Below, piece after piece: positions 43,170-51,328 of a stretch of DNA of 64,000 bases. The translations under genes and the position numbers were made by a program. The stretch's first letter is position 1. Each line of letters begins with the position of its first letter. Source of the DNA: Burkholderia lata (lineage in GTDB: Bacteria; Pseudomonadota; Gammaproteobacteria; Burkholderiales; Burkholderiaceae); the NCBI RefSeq assembly GCF_902499335.1, contig NZ_CABVQK010000005.1:62001-126000 (forward strand). Reading direction: 5' to 3'. Below the pieces are notes generated by a model. The model was not told the DNA's origin and did not search any database. It saw only the letters and a program-made list of their open reading frames with translations.

Positions 43170-44894
43170 ATGACCACCCTGATTTCCGCACTTACCTTGC
43201 GACTGGAAACCGGCCATGGCCCGCTATTCCAGGATCTTTCCTTTACTGTAAAACTTGGCGACCGCATCGGCCTGATCGGCCACAACGGCTGCGGCAAGAG
43301 CAGTCTGCTTGATGTATTGGCGGGCAGCCGCGAACCCAGTGCCGGTAGCGTGCACTATGCGGCAATGTGCCGCCTTCAACACGTCGAGCAGCATCTACCG
43401 CAAAGACTTGCCGACCTTACGACGCGAGAGGCGTTGCTGGAGAGCGTCGGCGAGCAACGGGCAGAGCATTGGCGGGTAGACAGTCTACTGGACGATCTAG
43501 AGCTAGCCTCTGCGGCGGATACACCCGTTTCCGACCTGAGCGGCGGCCAGCACACTCGTTTGCTGTTGGGACGTGCAGTTCTTGCGCAGCCGAATCTGCT
43601 GTTGCTTGATGAACCCAGCAATCACCTGGATCTACCCTCGTTATTGTGGCTGGAAGATTTCCTGCGCCGCTGGCAGGGTGGCTTCATCCTGGTATCGCAC
43701 GATCCGCGACTTCTAGACACGCTCAGCGCCAAAAGCTGGATTCTGCGCGATCAGCGCTTGTACAGTTTCGATATGCCATGCAGCCGGGCCTTGGCCGCGT
43801 TGGCCAATGCCGACGCAACGGCACAAGCGCGTCATGCAGGTGAGCAAAACGAGATAGACCGGCTAGCCGCCAGCAGCAAACGTCTGGCCATCTGGGGGCG
43901 CGAGCACGACAATGAGAAACTGTCGCGCCAAGCCAAGTCCATGCAAAGGCGCGTCGAAAAACTAAAGGAAGACCAGACCTTTGTTGGTCGTGGCAACCCT
44001 TGGCGCTTGAAACTATCAGGAACACGATTGGTGGCGGACCGTCTGCTGGCGTTCGAAGGCCTGCATGTACGCGCTCAGGCGGAAGAGCCGATCCTGTTCG
44101 AGGCTCACGATTTGTGGTTGCGGCCAGGCGACAAGATCGCACTCCTGGGCAGCAATGGCACGGGCAAATCCTCGTTGCTGCGCCAGTGCTGGAGCGATCT
44201 GCGGCAGGGAGAAGCGCCCATGGGTTGGCGTTATCATCCGGCGGCGCGCATCGCCTACTACGATCAGTCATTGCATCAACTGGCCGACGACGCCACTTTG
44301 TCTGACGCGCTGTATAAATTTGCGCCAGTCGGCGACAAAGAGCGAAGGCAGGCTTTGATTTCCGCCGGGTTTCCGTATGTACGCCATGGTCAGACCGTAG
44401 CCACTCTGAGTGGCGGCGAGCGGGCCCGCCTGCTGTTTCTTGCGCTGTCCATGGCCAGCTACCACCTGTTGTGGCTTGACGAACCGACCAATCACCTGGA
44501 TATGGAAGGCAAGCGCGAACTTGCCACTGCGCTGGCGGCGTTCGATGGCGGTTTTATCCTGGTTTCGCACGATCGCGAATTGATCGAGCACAGTTGTAAT
44601 CGCTTCTGGGCAATCCATGACGGGCGCTTGCAAGAATTGCCGGATGCTGAAAGCGCGTATCGAATTTTGTTCACATCTCGTGATTCCGCTGCACCCGAGC
44701 AGATCCCGACCACACGGAACCACACCGGCGTTCAATCCGCCGGCAGTGACGTCGAGGCACAGTGGCAACGTTGGTGTCAGTTGGAGACGTTGCTGGCGAC
44801 AGAGCTCGCACGCAAACCGAAACATCAAAAGCCGCAACTGCAGGAACAGTGGCGGGAAGAAATGCGGCGACTGGAACAGGAGCTTGGGCTTTAA
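43170..44894 (+). CDS. ABC-F ATPase (ribosome-associated, possible antibiotic-resistance type)
   Basis: The 574-residue protein has two ABC ATPase domains in one chain and no membrane spans, the ABC-F layout. The first domain has GHNGCGKSS (37-45), LSGGQHTRLLL and LLLDEPSNHLD. The second has GSNGTGKSS, LSGGERARLL and LWLDEPTNHLD. Between them is an about 80-residue charged coiled linker (NEIDRLAASSKRLAIWGREHDNEKL..), the part that reaches the ribosome. The C-terminus is another charged helix. ABC-F proteins bind the E site and either release antibiotics or help translation. ATG 43170 is chosen because MTTLISALTLRL begins the first domain. GC is lower than its surroundings and an IS remnant lies downstream, which points to acquisition. 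Confidence 0.82.
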   Translation: MTTLISALTLRLETGHGPLFQDLSFTVKLGDRIGLIGHNGCGKSSLLDVLAGSREPSAGSVHYAAMCRLQHVEQHLPQRLADLTTREALLESVGEQRAEHWRVDSLLDDLELASAADTPVSDLSGGQHTRLLLGRAVLAQPNLLLLDEPSNHLDLPSLLWLEDFLRRWQGGFILVSHDPRLLDTLSAKSWILRDQRLYSFDMPCSRALAALANADATAQARHAGEQNEIDRLAASSKRLAIWGREHDNEKLSRQAKSMQRRVEKLKEDQTFVGRGNPWRLKLSGTRLVADRLLAFEGLHVRAQAEEPILFEAHDLWLRPGDKIALLGSNGTGKSSLLRQCWSDLRQGEAPMGWRYHPAARIAYYDQSLHQLADDATLSDALYKFAPVGDKERRQALISAGFPYVRHGQTVATLSGGERARLLFLALSMASYHLLWLDEPTNHLDMEGKRELATALAAFDGGFILVSHDRELIEHSCNRFWAIHDGRLQELPDAESAYRILFTSRDSAAPEQIPTTRNHTGVQSAGSDVEAQWQRWCQLETLLATELARKPKHQKPQLQEQWREEMRRLEQELGL

Positions 44895-45050
44895 CGCGTA
44901 TATGACGGGTGCGGTTCGCAGCGGCGCGGCGACGTCTGAGTGGCTGAATGCAGATGCCGCCTGCCGCCAATATCCCGCGATTCCACGCCCGCTTCACTTT
45001 CTGATCGAACGAATGGCCGATATCAAAAAGCTCGAGTATCCCTCCCGGGT

Positions 45051-45471
45051 CGAGGCTGTGTGAAAACGCGTTGATCGCCTAGACTGAATCAACGCATTCA
45101 GGATGGGTTGCCCATGAAGCGATTCGTTGAAGGCGATGACCGCAAGCAGGTAGAGCCATTGCCCGAATGCCTGGACGATTTCGTTGCCGAGGATAACCCG
45201 GTCAGGATCGTCGAGGCCTTTGTCGAGGAGCTTGATCTGCACACACTCGACTTCACCAGTGTTAGGCCTTCGACGACAGGCCTCCCCTCCTACCATCGGC
45301 GATGCGGCTGGTGGGTGCGTGAAACACTCTAGGGTGCACTTACATGCCGAGGGACGACAGCAACTCGGCATTGAAGCTATGGCGGCACTCTTCGTTCACT
45401 TGAAGGCTGCGAAAATGCGGCACGGGATCTGCTCCCGCCGACGCTGAGTTACGTGTTTCCACACAGCCTCG
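45051..45471. mobile_element. Internally deleted IS1182-like element (421 bp)
   Basis: The ends are inverted copies: CGAGGCTGTGTGAAAACGCG at 45051-45070, and the same 21-bp pattern (with GGAAACACGT) reading inward from 45471 to 45451, 19 of 21 bases identical. Inside is only the start of an IS1182-family transposase (45114 to about 45300), so most of the roughly 1.5-kb element is gone. No target duplication was seen. The copy cannot move by itself, but its ends look intact enough to be used in trans. The preceding 44895-45050 shows nothing recognisable. Confidence 0.75.
45114..45332 (+). pseudogene. IS1182-family transposase, N-terminal fragment
   Basis: The fragment starts MKRFVEGDDRKQVEPLPECL and continues through DNPVRIVEAFVEELDL and TGLPSYH, the conserved N-terminus of IS1182 transposases (MKRFIEGEDR...LP..L.D...EDNPVRVVD.FV..LDL). 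After about 61 codons homology ends abruptly (RRCGWWVRETL then stop). The DDE catalytic residues are absent. Confidence 0.75.
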
Positions 45472-45719
45472 GTCGTTTTCCGCCCTTCGTGCCTGTCGAC
45501 CCACGCAGCAGCACCGGGCATCTCTTACGCCCCGCGCAGCAACGCTTAGCAGGCCCACAGGCCGCCGTTCCGCATCGTCGTCCAGGCGGCAGCGCCACCG
45601 CACACGCCCGTCGCGACGCATTCCCTGACTCGACCGCCTGCGTCCCCGGACGGCACCGCTCCCGCAAGCGAGCCGTCCGGTTGCGACGGCCACACCTGCG
45701 GCAACCCGTTGCCCACGTC
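45472..45719. other. Intergenic after OmpA gene
   Basis: No gene is supported. A short hairpin (GCCGTC-N7-GACGGC, 45672-45690), 30-48 bases beyond the OmpA lipoprotein stop on the minus strand, may mark its transcript end; there is no T-run. Confidence 0.35.
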
Positions 45720-46379
45720 TTACTTCTGCAGCGAGATTTCCACCCGGCGATTGCGCGCCCGCCCTTCAGCGGTTTCGTTCGACGCCGCCGGATTGGTTTC
45801 TCCATGCCCCGCCGCCGCGAACGATTCCGCCTTCAGCCCGTGTTCGCGCAGATACCCCGCGACCGCATCGGCGCGGCGCTTCGACAGCGCCTGGTTGTGT
45901 GCATCCGAGCCGGTCGCGTCGGTATAACCGTCCACTTCCACGCGTGAAAAATGCTTGTCGCCCTGCTGATTCAGCAGCGTGTCGAGCGCGGCGGTGGCGG
46001 CGGACATCAGCACCGCGGAGTCGGTCGCGAAGTACGCATCGCCGGTCAGGCTCACCTTCTCGACCGCGGCGGGCGCCGGCGCAGCCGCCGCAGCCGGCGC
46101 GGGTGCCGCACCGCACTGGAACACCATCGAGTGCGGATCGGCGCCGTCGCGGTACGGCGTCGTGGAATCGATCGTGCGCACGGCCTCGTTGCCGCACATG
46201 CGCGTCGCGACCTTCATGCAAGTATTGGCGCTCGACAGGATGCCGTGGCAGTCGACGCGGAAGGTCCGGATACCGTCGCGGGGCTGAAGCTCGTAGGCGT
46301 TGAACGTCGGTCCCGACGCGCTCGAACAGGCCGCGAGGGAAACGACGGACGCCAGCAGTGCAAGATGGATGTTTTTCAC
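45720..46379 (-). CDS. OmpA-family lipoprotein, GTG start
   Basis: The start is GTG 46379, giving VKNIHLALLASVVSLAACSS, a lipoprotein signal with lipobox LAAC (Cys17); GGAG lies about 8 bases upstream. The 219-residue protein has an N-terminal cysteine-containing domain (FRVDCHGILSSANTC..MCG), an Ala/Pro linker (about 100-115) and a C-terminal OmpA-like peptidoglycan-binding domain: YFATDSAVL and DGYTDATGSDAHNQALSKRRADAV, ending GRARNRRVEI. It would tether the outer membrane to the cell wall. It follows the adhesin gene on the same strand by 125 bases, separated by a strong stem-loop, so the two are probably co-expressed. Such OmpA lipoproteins accompany trimeric adhesins in Burkholderia. Confidence 0.85.
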   Translation of the reverse strand: MKNIHLALLASVVSLAACSSASGPTFNAYELQPRDGIRTFRVDCHGILSSANTCMKVATRMCGNEAVRTIDSTTPYRDGADPHSMVFQCGAAPAPAAAAAPAPAAVEKVSLTGDAYFATDSAVLMSAATAALDTLLNQQGDKHFSRVEVDGYTDATGSDAHNQALSKRRADAVAGYLREHGLKAESFAAAGHGETNPAASNETAEGRARNRRVEISLQK

Positions 46380-46457
46380 TTGATTACTCCGAAAATGCGA
46401 TGGGCGCAGCGCATGCGGCGCAATGGCGCAGCCGCATCCGCGTGCGTTTGCGTTCGG

Positions 46458-46496
46458 CGCGGTCCGCTCCGGCAGTGCGTGCCGGAACGAACCGCG
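46458..46496 (-). promoter_or_regulatory. 17-bp stem-loop between adhesin and OmpA genes
   Basis: On the minus strand CGCGGTTCGTTCCGGCA pairs with TGCCGGAGCGGACCGCG around a 5-base loop, 17 bp with only two G-U wobbles. It starts 8 bases after the adhesin stop. No T-run follows, so it may protect the adhesin mRNA end or partially attenuate OmpA expression. Confidence 0.6.
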
Positions 46497-46504
46497 ACGC
46501 GCGA

Positions 46505-49500
46505 TCACTTCCACTGATACAGCATGCCCGCGCCGACGACGCGCTGGCTGCCGGCGAAGCCGCCGTTCAGCGTCGCCTTCAGGTTCTCCGTGACGCGCGC
46601 CTGCACGCCGACCGCCATGGCCTTCTGCCCCTGGAACGTCGCCGTACCGACCCCCATCGCGAAGTTCGAGTCGCGGTCCATGTGCGGGATCGACGCCATC
46701 GCGGCGGTTGCCGCGATCCCCTCACGTGCCATCGAATCGGTCTGCTGGATCTGCTGCTGCATCTGCGTGAGCTGGTTGTTGACCGTGTTCAGCGACTGCG
46801 TGAACTGGTTCGACACCGCATTCAGCTGGTTCACGTTCACCGCATCCGTACCCTGCGTGCCGGCCGCGACGTTGACGACCTGGCGCGCCGATTCCGTCGA
46901 ACCGACCGCGACGACGTTCGACCGCCCGCCGTCGTTGCTGCCCGTGCCGATCGCGGCCGAATTGCTGCCCGTCGCCGTCGAGCCGACACCGATCGCGGTC
47001 GACCCGTTGCCGGACGCCAGCGACCCGTTGCCGACCGCCGTGCTGTTCGAGCCCGATGCCACCGAACCCGAGCCGCCCGCAGACGAGTTCGCCCCCGTCG
47101 AGCCCGGCGCCACGTTCGTACCGGTCGGATTCGTCGTGTACGAGCCGCCGAGGTTGGACGTGCGCTGGGTGATCAGCGTCGTCAACTGATTGGCGACCGA
47201 GTCGAGCTGCGACACGTTCACCGCGTCGGTGCCGTTCTTGCCGGCCGCGAGGCCGGTGATCTGCCGGTTGCCGACGTTGACCTCGCCGGCCGACGACTGC
47301 GGGCTGCTCAAGCCGTACGCGATGTAGTTCGTCTGCGCGCCGACCGTCGTCAGCGACCCCGCGCCCAACGCCACGCTATTCGCGAACGTCGCGGACGCAC
47401 CGGCGCCGAGCGCGAGCGCATCGGTCGCGTTGCCGAGCGCGCCGGAACCCAGCGCGACGCTGCCCACGCTGACCGCCTTCGCCTTTGCGCCTTGCGCGAC
47501 CGACTGTGCGCCCAATGCCGTCGCACCGCTGCCGAGCGCGATCGCGTCGGCCTGCGCGGAACTCGCCGCCTGCCCGATCGCGACGCCGCCAGGGGCGGTC
47601 TGGTCGACGATCGCGCCGTTGCCGATGCCCACGCCGTTATCGCCGTTGACGACCGTCGTCGGCCCCACCGCGACCGATTCCGCGCCCACCGCGAGCGAAT
47701 CCACGGCCGTCGAGTTCGCGTGGAAATACTTCTGGCTCGTGACCGCGAACGACTGCAGCGCGCCGGCCAGCTGCCGCACGGTCACCGCATCCTGCTGGCC
47801 GGTGCCGTCCGCGACGTTGGTGATCTGGCGATACGTCTTGCTGGTCGCGTCGCCAACCGACACCGCGCCGAGCAGCGTCTGGTCCGTCGTGTTGAACGGG
47901 ATCGATGCGGTGCCGTTGCGGATGATGCCCGACGCCGGCGTCGTCGCTCGGTCGGACACCGAACCCGAACCAAGCGCAATGCTGCCGTCCACCTTCGAGA
48001 TCGCATTCGGGCCGATCGCGACGCTGTCGAGCCCGACCGCCTGGCTGTCCGGTGCGGTCGAGTTCGCGTGGAAATACTTGATGCCGTGCGCGTTGATGTT
48101 GTCGATCGCCGAGCCGACGTTGTTGTTGATCGTCGTCGAACCGTCGCTGTTGTACGTCACGTACGACGGCGCGGAAATCTTTCCGGTCGTCGGATCGTAG
48201 GTGGCCCCGCCGCCGATCGCGCCCGCCGTACTGTTGCCGAGATTGCTGTTGTTCGACGCGATCGAGCTGAGGCCGGTCGACAGCGAGCCGATGCCCGTCG
48301 ACGTCGCGGTGGACAGCGACGTCAGGTTGCTGTTCGTGCTCGACAAACCGGTGGACAGCGAGCCGACGGTCGTCGAGGTCGACGTCGACAGCGACGAGAT
48401 CGAGCTCGTGGTCGAACTGAGCCCGGTCGACAGTGAACCGATGCTCGTCGAGGTCGCGGTCGACAGCGATGTGACGTTGCTGTTCGTCGTGCTCAGGCCG
48501 GTGGACAGCGACGCGACGCCGGTGGACAGCGACCCGACGATCGTCGACGTCGACGTCGACAACGACGAGATCGCGCTGGTCGTCGAGCTCAGGCCGGTGG
48601 ACAGGGAACTGATGCCGGTCGATGTCGACGTCGAAAGCGACGTGACCGTGCTGTTCGTCGAGCTCAGGCCCGTGGACAACGAGCCGACGGCCGTCGAGGT
48701 CGACGTCGACAACGATGTGACCGAACTGTTGGTCGAGCTCAGGCCGGTGGACAATGAGCCGACGATCGTCGACGTGGACGTCGACAGCGACGTCACCGTG
48801 CTGTTGGTCGAGCTCAGGCCGGTGGACAACGAACCGACGATCGTCGAGGTCGACGTCGACAGCGACGTCACCGCGCTGTTCGTCGAACTCAGGCCGGTGG
48901 ACAGCGAACTGATGCCGGTCGACGTCGAAGTCGACAGCGACGCCACCGAGCTGTTGGTCGAGCTCAGGCCCGTCGACGTCGACGTGGACAGCGATGCGAT
49001 CGAACTGTTGGCCGACGACAGGCCGGTCGACGTGGACGTCGACAAGGACGTCACCGAGCTGTTGGTCGAGCTCAAGCCCGTCGACAGCGAACTGATGCCG
49101 GTCGAGGTGGACGTGGAAAGCGACGTGATCGCGCTATTGGCCGACGACAGGCCGGTCGACGTGGAGGTCGACAACGAAGTCACCGAACTGTTGGTCGAGC
49201 TCAACCCCGTCGACAACGAGCTGATACCAGTCGACGTCGACGTGGAAAGCGACGTGATCGCGCTGTTGGCCGACGACAGACCCGTCGACGTCGAAGTCGA
49301 CAGTGAAGTCACCGAACTGTTGGTCGAACTCAACCCCGTCGACAACGAGCTGATACCAGTCGAGGTGGACGTGGAAAGCGACGTGATCGCGCTATTGGCC
49401 GACGACAGACCCGTCGACGTCGAGGTCGACAATGAAGTGACCGAACTATTGGTCGAGCTCAACCCCGTCGACAACGAGCTGATACCGGTCGAAGTCGACG

Positions 49501-51328
49501 TGGAAAGCGACGTGATCGCGCTATTGGCCGACGACAATCCGGTCGACAACGACGACACCCCCGTCGACAAGGAACTGACGCTCGACGCCGTCGAAGTCGA
49601 CAGCGAATTCACCGCCTGATTCGTCGCATCGAGCTGCGACCCGTTGATCGCATCCGTGCTCGCGGAACTGATGCGCCCGGCAGCAACATTGGTGATCTGC
49701 CGCTCGGTACCCGCTGCGCCGACGCTGACGACGCTGACCGGATTCGTCCCTTTGAAGTTGTACGTCACGCCGCCGATCGTCGCGCTTGCGGTCGGATTCG
49801 GCGCGGCCGTCGTCGAACCCGAGCCGAGCGCGACATCGCCTGCATTGTTCGCCACGGCCGACGCACCGAACGCCAGCGCACCGGCCGCCGCGGCCGTCGA
49901 CGTGTTGCCGAGCGCGAGCGAGCCGGTGCCCTGCGCGGTGTTTGAATTGCCGATGGCGACCGCGCCGTCGCCGTTCGCCGTGTTGTTCGCCCCAGCGGTG
50001 ACCGCGCCGGTGCCGATCGCGGTGCTCGGGTCACCGATCGCCACCGCACCGTTGCCGCTGACCGTCTGGCCCAGACCCAGCGCGACCGCGCCGGTGCCGC
50101 TCAGCACTTTCGAGCTGTTGCCGCCGGCAATCGAGCCCGCACCCGCCGCGGCCGCGACCGAGTTGCTGTCGCCGATCGCCACGGTGGAACCCGCCGCCGC
50201 GACGCTGTTGATGCCGACTGCCGTCGCATTCGTGGCGGACGCCGTCGCGCCCGGCCCCAAGGCGCTCGTCGACACGCCGGACGCAAGTGCGAGATTACCG
50301 ATCGCGGTACCGAACTGCTGCGTCGCGGACGCCTGTACGCCCATCGCAATCGAACTGACGCCCGATGCATTGGCGTTCAGGCCGAACGCCATCGCGGTAT
50401 CGGCGCCGGCCGTCGTGGCCGAGCCCAGCGCGATCGAACTAGTGCCGAGCGACTGCGTGCCCGAGCCCGGTACGCCGGCCGTCCCACCCCAGCCGATCGC
50501 GATCGACGTCACGCCCTTCGCGCCGCTGTTGATGCCCATCGCGATGCTGGAATTCCCTGTCACCAACGAGCCGCTCCCCACGGCGACACCGGAGGCACCC
50601 GTACTCGTCGCCTGATTGCCGATCGCGACGTTGCCCGTACCGGTCGCGTGCGTCGCGTAGCCGAGCGCGACGCTTTGCGCGCCGACCGCGCTCGCCCCGA
50701 GCCCGAGCGCGGCCGAGTACTGACCGGAAGCCAGCGCATTGTTGCCAAGCCCGATGGACGACACACCGGTCGCAGCCGCGCCGCTGCCCATCGCCGTCGC
50801 CCCGCTTTGCGTCGCACTGGCGAGGTTGCCGATGGCAACCGAGTAGTCGCCCGACCCGATCGCCTGCACACCCATCGACGCGCTGTTGACGCCGGTCGCC
50901 TGCGCGTTGATGCCGACAGCCGTCGACGCGTCACCCATCGCATGCGCGCCCGGGCCGAGCGCCGTGGCCGACACGCCCTGCGCCGTCGCCAGATTGCCCA
51001 ATGCGGTGGAATTCGTCTGCGCGGCGCTCGAGCCGACGCCGATCGAGATCGACGAGATGCCGCCGGTGGCCGATCCGCCGTCCGGCTGGTACTGCGCGTG
51101 CGCGCCGGCATGGAACAGCGCGAGATACGCGGACGCCATCAGCACGGTGAGCCGCCTGAGCGACGGAGCCGAAGGCGTGCCCGCGCGTGCCGCGGCTCCT
51201 CCGTCCACGGCACGCTCCGGCGTGCCACGCGACGACGCGACGCGCTTTCCGCGCGCGCGATCAAGCTCCGAAGCCGCAACCCAGGCTCCCAATGCTTCGT
51301 TCCAGATCGACTTGAACGACTTGTTCAT
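46505..51328 (-). CDS. Trimeric autotransporter adhesin (YadA-like)
   Basis: This 1607-residue type Vc secreted adhesin has the extended signal MNKSFKSIWNEALGAWVAAS with a hydrophobic core ending near AHAQ (about 80). A long YadA head of 14-residue AVGxxSxAxGxxS repeats follows (about 85-520). A neck motif (TERQITNVAAGRISSASTDA) leads to an unusual Ser/Thr-rich stalk (about 565-1040) of SLSTSTSTG/LSSTNS units, then further heads and necks (AVNVSQLDSV, AVNVNQLNAV), and a C-terminal membrane anchor (about 1535-1607) ending in YQWK. Three chains form one surface fibre that binds host or abiotic surfaces. It is followed by an OmpA lipoprotein gene, and the divergent two-component system is the likely regulator. 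Stalk length probably varies by repeat recombination. Confidence 0.93.
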   Translation of the reverse strand: MNKSFKSIWNEALGAWVAASELDRARGKRVASSRGTPERAVDGGAAARAGTPSAPSLRRLTVLMASAYLALFHAGAHAQYQPDGGSATGGISSISIGVGSSAAQTNSTALGNLATAQGVSATALGPGAHAMGDASTAVGINAQATGVNSASMGVQAIGSGDYSVAIGNLASATQSGATAMGSGAAATGVSSIGLGNNALASGQYSAALGLGASAVGAQSVALGYATHATGTGNVAIGNQATSTGASGVAVGSGSLVTGNSSIAMGINSGAKGVTSIAIGWGGTAGVPGSGTQSLGTSSIALGSATTAGADTAMAFGLNANASGVSSIAMGVQASATQQFGTAIGNLALASGVSTSALGPGATASATNATAVGINSVAAAGSTVAIGDSNSVAAAAGAGSIAGGNSSKVLSGTGAVALGLGQTVSGNGAVAIGDPSTAIGTGAVTAGANNTANGDGAVAIGNSNTAQGTGSLALGNTSTAAAAGALAFGASAVANNAGDVALGSGSTTAAPNPTASATIGGVTYNFKGTNPVSVVSVGAAGTERQITNVAAGRISSASTDAINGSQLDATNQAVNSLSTSTASSVSSLSTGVSSLSTGLSSANSAITSLSTSTSTGISSLSTGLSSTNSSVTSLSTSTSTGLSSANSAITSLSTSTSTGISSLSTGLSSTNSSVTSLSTSTSTGLSSANSAITSLSTSTSTGISSLSTGLSSTNSSVTSLSTSTSTGLSSANSAITSLSTSTSTGISSLSTGLSSTNSSVTSLSTSTSTGLSSANSSIASLSTSTSTGLSSTNSSVASLSTSTSTGISSLSTGLSSTNSAVTSLSTSTSTIVGSLSTGLSSTNSTVTSLSTSTSTIVGSLSTGLSSTNSSVTSLSTSTSTAVGSLSTGLSSTNSTVTSLSTSTSTGISSLSTGLSSTTSAISSLSTSTSTIVGSLSTGVASLSTGLSTTNSNVTSLSTATSTSIGSLSTGLSSTTSSISSLSTSTSTTVGSLSTGLSSTNSNLTSLSTATSTGIGSLSTGLSSIASNNSNLGNSTAGAIGGGATYDPTTGKISAPSYVTYNSDGSTTINNNVGSAIDNINAHGIKYFHANSTAPDSQAVGLDSVAIGPNAISKVDGSIALGSGSVSDRATTPASGIIRNGTASIPFNTTDQTLLGAVSVGDATSKTYRQITNVADGTGQQDAVTVRQLAGALQSFAVTSQKYFHANSTAVDSLAVGAESVAVGPTTVVNGDNGVGIGNGAIVDQTAPGGVAIGQAASSAQADAIALGSGATALGAQSVAQGAKAKAVSVGSVALGSGALGNATDALALGAGASATFANSVALGAGSLTTVGAQTNYIAYGLSSPQSSAGEVNVGNRQITGLAAGKNGTDAVNVSQLDSVANQLTTLITQRTSNLGGSYTTNPTGTNVAPGSTGANSSAGGSGSVASGSNSTAVGNGSLASGNGSTAIGVGSTATGSNSAAIGTGSNDGGRSNVVAVGSTESARQVVNVAAGTQGTDAVNVNQLNAVSNQFTQSLNTVNNQLTQMQQQIQQTDSMAREGIAATAAMASIPHMDRDSNFAMGVGTATFQGQKAMAVGVQARVTENLKATLNGGFAGSQRVVGAGMLYQWK
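49113..49499. repeat. Three tandem 129-bp repeats in the adhesin stalk
   Basis: Near-identical units begin at 49113, 49242 and 49371, with a partial fourth from 49500, exactly 129 bases (43 codons) apart. On the minus strand each encodes AITSLSTSTSTGISSLSTG plus 24 further Ser/Thr-rich residues. The shorter related units extend the repeat zone to about 48270-49610. Whole-unit gain or loss keeps the frame. Confidence 0.85.

Noticed and set aside
49113..49499. Possible CRISPR-like regular repeats
   Set aside because: The units are contiguous and in frame inside the adhesin gene, with no spacers and no cas genes.
48201..49619. 472-codon open frame antisense to the adhesin stalk
   Set aside because: It is an acidic, VDSE/VDVD-repetitive frame created by the 129-bp repeats in the real gene; it has no ribosome binding site or domain.
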